Below are positions 1 through 5,857 of a stretch of 5,857 nt of DNA, in pieces. Where the stretch lies: positions 1 through 5,857 of the forward strand of contig JAUVGS010000149.1 of assembly GCA_030593665.1 (NCBI GenBank). Reading direction: 5' to 3'. Within the stretch, counting starts at the first letter, position 1. The number at the start of each line of letters is the position of its first letter. The DNA is from Chitinivibrionales bacterium (GTDB lineage Bacteria > Fibrobacterota > Chitinivibrionia > Chitinivibrionales > JANQEN01). The translations under genes were made by a program, and so were the position numbers. Below the pieces are notes generated by a model that saw only the letters and a list, made by a program, of their open reading frames with translations, ran no database searches and was not told the DNA's origin.

Positions 1-1242
1 ATGGTCGCGTGCAAACTGGGTACTCAAACGAAGAAAGGAGGTGACCTTTTTACTCGCATACACGGACCACCGCCAGTTATCGGAACCTTTATACTCGTAG
101 GTATCATCCTTTGGGGATGTTGAAACAGAGCTTCCGGCATAGGGAACCGGCGAGCGTTTTTCCCAGATATTTTTTGTTGAATTCGTATAGGGACAACCGT
201 ACCATTCAAACTCCAGTGCCAGAACGTCAAGAATTTTAAAGGCAGGAAAATTGAATCCGAACATAACAGGTATCCGCTCCTTCCGCACCTCATACCACAG
301 AGGATAATTCTTAACACCCAGCAAGGCGACTTCGGCATAAATTTTTAAATCCTCTTTGCCGAAAAACCCGAAAGGAAAGAAGCTCTTGGGATCAAAGGTA
401 AGGCGCGCCATAAGATTGGTGCCTTTGAAAGTATAGCGGGTTGTATCGTTCTTTTCATCAATATAGATATAATTTTTATTTTTACCAAAGCCCTGATCAG
501 TATACAGGGTATCCAGCCCGGGCGTGGTTTTATATTTATCAGCAGGGATAAGACGTTCAAAACGTACTCCTGCCCCAAAATCAACAAATTTCTTCAGCTT
601 CAACCGCACCAGATACGATAAAGAAAAATCATATATTGGATATCGGTCAATTTCACTATCAAAATAGATGTCCTGAAAGAGTATATTTCTGAAATTGTTG
701 CCAATTCTAATCCCCATTAATTTCTTTTTATCGGCGAGCTCAAAACCGGAGACCAAAATCCCCGGATAGGCACTGCCTCTGAAAAGATATTCTCCCAGAT
801 TCATTGCCTGGGGATTGTATTTTACCGGGAAATAGCCCCATTTCATGTCAAAAAACAGCTTGTCCGGATCACCGAATTGTGATCTTGATGATGCCTCTAT
901 AAGATACAGAGAAAACTTTTTCTTCACCCCTGTTGCAATTGGTGTGCTTTGATCTCTTTCCAGTACCGAATATTTTATCGTGCCTCCCAGATGCAGGCGG
1001 CATTGGGTACGATTGCCGACTTTGCCCGATGCAATCAACCCGACATCCGAAGAGATTCGCCACTCCTTTTGAAAATATTTATTATGATCATCAATTTGAT
1101 TATAGGGGCATTTCTCAACTCTGCCTGCGCTAATCCATCCCCACCCGGAGAGAGGAGCAAACGTTATTGGCTTGTCTTCATCAACGTCCCCGGCTACAGG
1201 CAGGGAAATGCAAAAAAATACTCCGATTAAAAAACACCTCAC
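1..1242 (-). CDS. Secreted, probable outer-membrane beta-barrel protein, C-terminus cut by window edge
   Basis: This frame is open without a stop from a GTG start at 1242 to the left edge, giving 414 visible residues; the C-terminus lies outside. GTG is chosen because AAGGAG sits 6 bases upstream and the frame opens directly into a signal peptide: VRCFLIGVFF, then CISLPVAG, with cleavage likely after AG near residue 18. The ATG at 1257-1259 runs into a stop after six codons. The mature part is rich in alternating aromatic/polar stretches typical of beta-strands (residues 62-72, 84-94, 132-142, 206-230, 300-312, 324-349). It has two cysteines near the N-terminus (45, 81) and no CxxCH. Phrases such as GEYLFRGSAYPG (150-161), FGAGVRFER (222-230) and ERIPVMFGF (322-330) resemble, from memory, a protein family of Fibrobacterota. 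It lies 35 bases after the propeller-dihaem gene and is probably co-transcribed. A role as surface partner, anchor or porin is inference only. The reading frame is certain; the barrel assignment is moderate. Confidence 0.8.
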   Translation of the reverse strand, partial: MRCFLIGVFFCISLPVAGDVDEDKPITFAPLSGWGWISAGRVEKCPYNQIDDHNKYFQKEWRISSDVGLIASGKVGNRTQCRLHLGGTIKYSVLERDQSTPIATGVKKKFSLYLIEASSRSQFGDPDKLFFDMKWGYFPVKYNPQAMNLGEYLFRGSAYPGILVSGFELADKKKLMGIRIGNNFRNILFQDIYFDSEIDRYPIYDFSLSYLVRLKLKKFVDFGAGVRFERLIPADKYKTTPGLDTLYTDQGFGKNKNYIYIDEKNDTTRYTFKGTNLMARLTFDPKSFFPFGFFGKEDLKIYAEVALLGVKNYPLWYEVRKERIPVMFGFNFPAFKILDVLALEFEWYGCPYTNSTKNIWEKRSPVPYAGSSVSTSPKDDTYEYKGSDNWRWSVYASKKVTSFLRLSTQFARDH

Positions 1243-1248
1243 CGTGGT

Positions 1249-1254
1249 CTCCTT
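1249..1254 (-). promoter_or_regulatory. Ribosome binding site deciding the GTG start at 1242
   Basis: AAGGAG on the minus strand, 6 bases before GTG. It decides the start of the barrel gene because no in-frame ATG lies near the signal peptide. Confidence 0.75.
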
Positions 1255-1277
1255 TTCATCTCATTTGTCGCGTACGT

Positions 1278-3158
1278 TTACAGGGATAGATTAAATTCAA
1301 TAAGATCTTTCAACTCGGATTCAGAGAGTATATGGGCGATGCTATGCTTTGGAAGTACAATCGACTCTTTAATATCCAGATGACGGCCATCGTGGAGGAA
1401 GGGCGCATTTCGCCAGTTTTCTATGAGTGTCGGTGTATCCCATTCATCCCTTTGATCTTTTGGCCCCCGTGTTCCCACATCGTGAAAATCAAGGTCGGTA
1501 TAGAGAGGTGGTGGGTGACACTTGGCACATCTCAGCTTATTATAATAAAGGTCTTTTCCCCTCTTTGCTGCGGCGCTGAGTTTCCCTTTCTCCAGATAGG
1601 GGCCGGGCATGGGTCTTAATTTTTTCATAAACTCGTCAATTGCCATCGCATCATCTTCATTGGGTGTGGCAAAGAGGATATGCTCAATTCCCGCCCGTAC
1701 CGCAATCTCCGCACTGTCACGCACACCCGAAACCATTACCGGCGGTGTTATATGCGATAGAAGCATGCTTTTTACTATCTTGGGATTTCCCGTGCCGTCA
1801 TTGAGAAGATCCCAGTTAAGACCGTCAGTGCGCGTATAGGGATGACATGAATGGCAGCTCATCCATCCCTGAAAGCATATATTCGCATTATAAAAAAGGT
1901 ATTCACCCCTGCGCATCAGGGTCTCTTCCCCTTCAGTTCCCAAAGAAGCTGTCTGGATTATCTTTATCTTATCAGTACTCATGTCAATAATATCTATATT
2001 ACCGGAGAAATATCCGGAAACGTAGGCCTTATCACCTACAATACTTACTGATCGCGGCCCCTTTACATTGAGTACTTTTCTCTGTTTGAAGGATTTTGCG
2101 AACGTAAGCTCCTTTGATTGATCTGTTGTAACCGTTGCCAGTTTGGCATGCATGGCAACGGCGTCAATGACGCATACTTCATTGGTACCTGCATGGGTTA
2201 CACATATTTTTTTGCCATCCTTACTGCAATCTATTCCCCATGCATTTGCCGCACCAGAACCCATATCGTCCATCAGGATACAATTGACCAGTTTCCTGTT
2301 GACAACATCAATAATGGCAATGCCGTTTGCCGTGATCCATCCGTTTTGTATATCTGTCGGCGGTATCTCGAAACGGGCGAATGTTACCGTTATGTATGCG
2401 TATTTCCCCTCCGGTGAAATGACGATGTCAATTAAACTATGCGCTCCGTTGGCAAGAAGTATTGAAGCAACTACCGTATGAGTTTTTGTATCAATAATTG
2501 ATATCGGTGTTTGCACCGTATCAATATCCGTTCTTGAATTGGGAATATGGTTTGCGACAACGACAAAGTTGCCGTCGGGTGTAATGTCAATGTCAACCGG
2601 TTCACGGGCTACAGGAATTTTCTTTGTAACTTTTCGAGTCGCAACATCAAATACGGTAACACAATTTTTAAACTGGTTGCACAGATACAACACGCTTCCG
2701 TCAGGACTCAGCACCGGCGCCCGCGCTGAATGGCCCGCTGAGAATTTATCTATTATTGCACCGGTTGCCGCATCAAGGACGCATACAATTCCTGATGGTC
2801 TCTTTTCCGAAGAGCAGGTTACATACAGAAGTGAACCGTCGGGGGATATCGCAATGCCTGAAGGCTCCTTCGGAAGCAGGATCTCCTTTGTTATTGTGCC
2901 CGAGGCAATATCAAAAAACGCTACCTGGCGGGCGGTATATTCGGCAATATAGACTAATTTGCCATCTGGTGAAGCCACCATTGCTGTCGGAGAATAATAG
3001 TCCTGTTTTGTAACGCCGGGAAGTTCATCGTACATGTATAGTAACTCGGTTAGAAAAGTCGGCGAAACATCTTCCTCCCGTGTCTGGCCGGGGACGACCG
3101 AATGTAATATGCAGGATAGTATACTAATTCGTACGATAATACCGGATACGCTGTTCAT
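1278..3158 (-). CDS. YVTN beta-propeller fused to a two-haem MauG/CCP-like cytochrome; fused hydrazine synthase beta-gamma-like
   Basis: A secreted two-domain protein of 626 residues from the chosen ATG. That start has AAAGGA 7 bases upstream and leads straight into a signal peptide (MNSVSGIIVRISILSCILHS). The frame also extends to a TTG at 3233, but that would put 25 unrelated residues ahead of it. The first two thirds hold seven propeller repeats, mostly marked by S/T-P-D-G: SPDGKLVYIAE, SPDGSLLYVT, SPDGSVLYLC, TPDGNFVVVAN, SPEGKYAYIT, SKDGKKICVT and VGDKAYVSGY. The last ~200 residues have two c-haem sites, CHSCH (1842-1856) and CAKCH (1515-1529), then NAPFLHDGR (1399-1425), a MauG/cytochrome c peroxidase hallmark, and a typical LSESELKDLIEF end. 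The haem motifs are 109 residues apart, closer than in classical CCP. Hydrazine synthase beta is a seven-bladed propeller and gamma a two-haem MauG-like protein; from memory they are fused in Scalindua. With the HzsA-like gene upstream, an HZS-like subunit is plausible. Alternatively it is a generic YVTN-peroxidase fusion of unknown substrate. Confidence 0.85.
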   Translation of the reverse strand: MNSVSGIIVRISILSCILHSVVPGQTREEDVSPTFLTELLYMYDELPGVTKQDYYSPTAMVASPDGKLVYIAEYTARQVAFFDIASGTITKEILLPKEPSGIAISPDGSLLYVTCSSEKRPSGIVCVLDAATGAIIDKFSAGHSARAPVLSPDGSVLYLCNQFKNCVTVFDVATRKVTKKIPVAREPVDIDITPDGNFVVVANHIPNSRTDIDTVQTPISIIDTKTHTVVASILLANGAHSLIDIVISPEGKYAYITVTFARFEIPPTDIQNGWITANGIAIIDVVNRKLVNCILMDDMGSGAANAWGIDCSKDGKKICVTHAGTNEVCVIDAVAMHAKLATVTTDQSKELTFAKSFKQRKVLNVKGPRSVSIVGDKAYVSGYFSGNIDIIDMSTDKIKIIQTASLGTEGEETLMRRGEYLFYNANICFQGWMSCHSCHPYTRTDGLNWDLLNDGTGNPKIVKSMLLSHITPPVMVSGVRDSAEIAVRAGIEHILFATPNEDDAMAIDEFMKKLRPMPGPYLEKGKLSAAAKRGKDLYYNKLRCAKCHPPPLYTDLDFHDVGTRGPKDQRDEWDTPTLIENWRNAPFLHDGRHLDIKESIVLPKHSIAHILSESELKDLIEFNLSL

Positions 3159-3165
3159 TGCCATT

Positions 3166-3171
3166 TCCTTT
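3166..3171 (-). promoter_or_regulatory. Ribosome binding site for the propeller-dihaem gene
   Basis: AAAGGA on the minus strand, 7 bases before the ATG at 3158. It favours this ATG over the one at 3164, which is too close, and over the upstream TTG at 3233. The 105-base gap to the preceding stop shows no convincing terminator or promoter to my eye. Confidence 0.65.
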
Positions 3172-3263
3172 CCCCCAAAACCCTCTCTATCATTCCATAC
3201 GCACTCTGTTAATCCGAACAGCACTTTACACAAAGCAGATACGGCATACTCCGCAGAGAGTCC

Positions 3264-4145
3264 CTATTTCAGAATATTTATTTTCTTTATTGTCTTGACG
3301 CCCGCTATTGTAACGTTTACAAAATAGACGCCGCTGCTTCGTATATGGTTATCTGATATCAGGTTGAAATAACAGGAGTGATTGCCCTTTGTAAGCTTCC
3401 GATCCATCAGGCAGCAGACAACTCTTCCCGATAAATCATATATGTTTATTGCAACATCCGTGCTTTTCTCAAGAGTAAAGGCGGCTTTCATTCTCTGTTC
3501 GCCATAAAGAATCAGTTTGCCGGCAAACATCGAATGTATAGCATGGGGACCGGCTATCCCGGTTGATTTATACGCAACCGTCGCATAGTGTGTTAACACT
3601 CCGCTCTTATCGCTTATTTCTATCCGTGCAATAGCACCCGTATTTGTGAATTGATATGCAATGGTATGATTACGTTTTCCACCGGTATTGAAGAAATCAT
3701 AACTTCCCGCAACAGCACCTTTTTTGTAGGTTTGGTGCAGTACCAGTTTCTCCTTGTTGTAATTATCCAGAAAATTGAGTTCACCACCATCTGTATTACC
3801 CGGGCGGGTCGATTGATAGATTGTATCCTCTTTATAGTCGGTATAATCCTCCGCACTTACCGTACCGTTGGACTCTTTTTTGATAACGGAATGGTTGAGA
3901 AAGGTGCTGTCAGCATCATATATTGACCTTCCTGTAAGAACTTCGCTGCCGTCATATTCGAACAGCACATAGAAAAGTTTGTTCCCCGCTTTATCAAAAA
4001 CATCGACATTCGTAACAAGTGGCGGTGCGCTCATGCAAAGGGATGAGAATACCAGAAGAGTGCTGTAAAAAACCACCCCGAGCACCATGTTGTTTTTTTT
4101 GTCCTTGCCTCCTGTTAACATCGACCACCCCCTGTTATTGAACAT
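3264..4145 (-). CDS. Secreted protein of unknown function with type IX-like C-terminal sorting domain
   Basis: A complete gene of 293 residues. I do not recognise the main domain. The N-terminus has a lysine-bearing n-region and a hydrophobic core, VLGVVFYSTLLVFSSLC, with likely signal peptidase cleavage after MSA (residue 40). Residues 41-215 are polar and beta-rich, with repeated Y-D/F-x-x-G phrases (YEYD-like, YDFFNTGGK) loosely like YD-type repeats, and no haem motif. Residues ~218-293 form a clear Por/T9SS type-A sorting tail: MKAAFTLEKSTDVAINIYDL, then SGRVV, SSGVYFVNV, and a lysine-rich end, KTIKKINILK. Such tails direct proteins to the cell surface in FCB bacteria. Start: the ATG at 4145 has GAGG 7 bases away and overlaps the upstream gene by 11 bases, suggesting translational coupling. 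A second ATG at 4121 (AGGGGG 6 bases upstream) gives a more usual signal-peptide length and cannot be excluded. Lying between two cytochrome genes, it may be an accessory or scaffold of their complex (inference). Confidence 0.85.
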   Translation of the reverse strand: MFNNRGWSMLTGGKDKKNNMVLGVVFYSTLLVFSSLCMSAPPLVTNVDVFDKAGNKLFYVLFEYDGSEVLTGRSIYDADSTFLNHSVIKKESNGTVSAEDYTDYKEDTIYQSTRPGNTDGGELNFLDNYNKEKLVLHQTYKKGAVAGSYDFFNTGGKRNHTIAYQFTNTGAIARIEISDKSGVLTHYATVAYKSTGIAGPHAIHSMFAGKLILYGEQRMKAAFTLEKSTDVAINIYDLSGRVVCCLMDRKLTKGNHSCYFNLISDNHIRSSGVYFVNVTIAGVKTIKKINILK

Positions 4146-5857
4146 ATATTTTCCTCTGTATACTGGTGGTTCCCGCGCTAACTCGTGTCAGGTAGATGCC
4201 GGGTGCAAAGGGCAGCGACACCGCAACATCTCCCGGGCCTGCAACGGTCATCTTTTTTAAAGTCATTCCCCGCACATTAACAAATTCAATCGTATACTGA
4301 TCATCGGTAGGCAATGAAAAGTATACCAGATTATTCAACATTTTGAATGTGGCCTTGCTGCCGGTGTATGGTTCTATTTCTGGATTTACGGAAACAATCC
4401 CCGCAGAATCCTGATATCCATAAGGGAATTTCGGATTGACATCAAGCCCCGGCCATACTACCTTACCCTGTTTTTGTTCTTTCTGTTTGGCACTGGTATA
4501 AACACCATATTCATTTGCGTTGCAATCAAGCCATAGGGTTACCCTGCGAAACTCGTCATCGGTAAGGGTGACATTTTTATGCGATGGATAGAGATGGCTG
4601 AGAAGTTTTGATGCCTTTGCGCCGAATTCGTTGACGGTTGTTTTAGAACCGCCGATATAGGGAAGTGTAATATCACCAAGGCTTCCGGGAAAACCAAAAG
4701 CATATTTTTTCAGGCTGCCGTAACTCATATTTGGTGCTTGTGAAGAGTTTTTATGGCAGGAGACGCAATTCTTGTCAAACACGGGTTTTGCAAGCTTATA
4801 GAAATTGAAAGGAATCGCCCCCTCATTGTCGGATACTTCCTCCTGTAATCTGGAAGGAGGTCTTTGCATGGCCAATGGATTAGGCGGCACATTGGGAACC
4901 GTGTATTTATCTTCGTGGCAACCTATGCACGTCAGATGTTCTCCGGGATGTACATAAAACAGCGACCGCATTGACATAGACGCAAGCCCGTCTTTGTCAA
5001 GAGCCTGAAGATACAATGCTCTATTTACCGGTGCGACAAAATAGGCACTACCGTCCGATTCAACGGGAACTACACCAAGAGGTATCCGGCAAAGAGTTTC
5101 GTCATAGTATCCTGTCCGGGGATTATCCTTTTTTTCAGTTGTCTTGGGAATAATCTGAATAATCCTGAGCCATTTGACCTCCGAGCCGCCCTCCGGCCAG
5201 GTAAAGTCAGCTTCACGCAGGCTCATAACACTGACAACGGCCAGCGGTGCACCTGCGGCATTTTCCCCCTGATTTGTTTTAATGGGAACGGCCATTGGTT
5301 TGTACCGCTCCTGTACCGGTATCGGATCAATTGCCCGAAGAAAGCCTTTTCCATATTTTTCATCTTTGCACTGGTACAACAACTCTTTATTTCCCGCAGC
5401 GTCAAGAGTATAAATTCCCCTCTTATAGTTTACTAAAAAATTTTCTTCATCGATAGGCCATGGCGTGCCATACTCCATATTTGCACCGGCACCGGTTTCA
5501 GCTTCAGGAAATTTTTTAGTGGTAAGACGCTTGATCTGAGACATCTTGTTATCATCCCTGTCTGATATGTCTATAATTATTAACTGCCCAAAGGCTTCTC
5601 CGTGATGTGGTGTTGCTGCTGCAACATACTTTTTCTGAGCCGGGGGCGGGATTGCACGAATATTTTGTTCCACGCACGGTCTGTATTTTGTTCCGTTCGG
5701 CCCGGTTTTGCCGTCGGTAGTGGAATGGCTCAGGGGGTAATTTCCATGCCAGGCTCTCGCATCACGTCCGTCAGGCCAGCAGTGCCACATATGCTGAGCG
5801 ATACAGTCACTCCTGTCTACATAATCCCATCGTGAATATACTATTTTCCCGTCATTA
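4135..5857 (-). CDS. Hydrazine synthase alpha-subunit-like two-haem cytochrome c with C-terminal sorting tail, N-terminus cut by window edge
   Basis: The frame is open to the right edge (573 visible residues). The ATG at 5790 is not the start: the 22 residues before it are in frame and carry the propeller-like phrase DGKIVYSRWDYVDR. In order: the end of an N-terminal WD40/PD40-like propeller (visible residues 1 to ~165, including WPDGRDARAWHGNYP and YGTPWPIDEENFLV); a middle domain with PLGVVPVESDGSAYF and YVHPGEHLTCIGCHEDKY, whose CIGCH (4915-4929) is the first haem site; the phrase MQRPPSRLQ; then CVSCH (4753-4767), the second haem site, in a C-terminal cytochrome domain; LWLDCNANEYG; and a short beta tail (~4135-4332) ending APGIYLTRVSAGTTSIQRKI, resembling a T9SS sorting domain. 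Propeller, haem-bearing middle domain and C-terminal haem domain match hydrazine synthase alpha, as does Tyr four residues after the first CxxCH. Many bacteria encode HzsA-like proteins of unknown function, so the catalytic role is open. The product is probably exported and surface-attached. It is the first visible gene of the cluster. Confidence 0.85.
   Translation of the reverse strand, partial: NDGKIVYSRWDYVDRSDCIAQHMWHCWPDGRDARAWHGNYPLSHSTTDGKTGPNGTKYRPCVEQNIRAIPPPAQKKYVAAATPHHGEAFGQLIIIDISDRDDNKMSQIKRLTTKKFPEAETGAGANMEYGTPWPIDEENFLVNYKRGIYTLDAAGNKELLYQCKDEKYGKGFLRAIDPIPVQERYKPMAVPIKTNQGENAAGAPLAVVSVMSLREADFTWPEGGSEVKWLRIIQIIPKTTEKKDNPRTGYYDETLCRIPLGVVPVESDGSAYFVAPVNRALYLQALDKDGLASMSMRSLFYVHPGEHLTCIGCHEDKYTVPNVPPNPLAMQRPPSRLQEEVSDNEGAIPFNFYKLAKPVFDKNCVSCHKNSSQAPNMSYGSLKKYAFGFPGSLGDITLPYIGGSKTTVNEFGAKASKLLSHLYPSHKNVTLTDDEFRRVTLWLDCNANEYGVYTSAKQKEQKQGKVVWPGLDVNPKFPYGYQDSAGIVSVNPEIEPYTGSKATFKMLNNLVYFSLPTDDQYTIEFVNVRGMTLKKMTVAGPGDVAVSLPFAPGIYLTRVSAGTTSIQRKIYVQ
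4153..4157 (-). promoter_or_regulatory. Ribosome binding site for the sorting-tail protein, inside the upstream gene
   Basis: AGAGG on the minus strand, 7 bases before the ATG at 4145. It lies within the last codons of the HzsA-like gene, consistent with coupled translation. The competing site for the ATG at 4121 is AGGGGG at 4128-4133. Confidence 0.5.

Noticed and set aside
24..1063. Minus-strand ORFs at 24-338, 345-587 and 869-1063
   Set aside because: They are other-frame shadows of the long GTG-started open frame 1-1242, which has a signal peptide, a Shine-Dalgarno and no internal stop.
3159..3233. Upstream extension of the propeller gene to the TTG at 3233
   Set aside because: It would place 25 residues without signal-peptide character before a good signal peptide; the ATG at 3158 has a well-spaced AAAGGA.
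3159..3263. Possible terminator or internal promoter in the largest intergenic gap
   Set aside because: Only a 4-bp inverted repeat (ACTC/GAGT) without a T-run, and no convincing -35/-10 pair; not enough to call.
933..3926. Many plus-strand ORFs of 60-137 codons, for example 2539-2952 and 2143-2481
   Set aside because: All lie opposite confidently coding minus-strand frames, and none shows a recognisable domain in its translation.
4093..4100. Run of eight T (A8 in the coding strand) in the signal peptide n-region as a phase-variation tract
   Set aside because: Eight bases within lysine/asparagine codons is common by chance and the frame is intact; no repeat-unit structure supports slippage.
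5788..5790. ATG at 5790 as start of the HzsA-like gene
   Set aside because: The frame continues without a stop to the window edge and the extra 22 residues look like family sequence (DGKIVYSRWDYVDR); an HzsA-like protein also needs most of a propeller upstream.
1278..5857. Calling the genes hzsA and hzsBC outright and assigning hydrazine synthesis
   Set aside because: HzsA-like and YVTN-dihaem proteins occur in non-anammox bacteria with unknown function; architecture alone does not show the reaction, so gene symbols were left empty.

Overview
The window is a single minus-strand gene cluster of four co-directional genes. It is cut at both ends and has almost no non-coding DNA. Read in the direction of transcription (from high to low coordinates) it holds four genes. 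(1) The 3' part of a large two-haem cytochrome c that looks like the alpha subunit of hydrazine synthase (HzsA), ending in a beta-sandwich sorting tail. (2) A secreted protein of unknown function with a clear type IX-like (Por) C-terminal sorting domain. (3) A seven-repeat YVTN-type beta-propeller fused to a compact two-haem MauG/cytochrome c peroxidase-like domain, which is the domain layout of a fused hydrazine synthase beta-gamma subunit. (4) The 5' part of a secreted, beta-strand-rich protein that looks like an outer-membrane beta-barrel.

Two of these genes are longer than a simple ATG-to-stop reading suggests. The HzsA-like frame stays open to the right edge, so the ATG at 5790 is internal. 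The barrel gene starts at a GTG at 1242 with a good Shine-Dalgarno and stays open to the left edge (414 residues visible).

The organism is probably a diderm, anaerobic or microaerobic bacterium. The T9SS-like tails point to the Fibrobacterota-Chlorobi-Bacteroidota (FCB) group. The barrel's wording (for example GEYLFRGSAYPG, FGAGVRFER, ERIPVMFGF) resembles, from memory, a protein family of Fibrobacterota. This assignment is an inference, not proven.

How the genes may work together: all four products appear to be exported. Two carry surface-sorting tails, two carry c-type haems (four haems in all), and one may sit in the outer membrane. The most interesting reading is an HZS-like redox complex (alpha-like plus fused beta/gamma-like) in the periplasm or on the cell surface of a non-anammox bacterium. 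Its substrate cannot be told from sequence. Homologues of these cytochromes occur outside anammox bacteria, so hydrazine synthesis should not be assumed. There are no RNA genes, mobile elements, CRISPR arrays or convincing terminators. The longest non-coding gap is about 105 bases (3159-3263).
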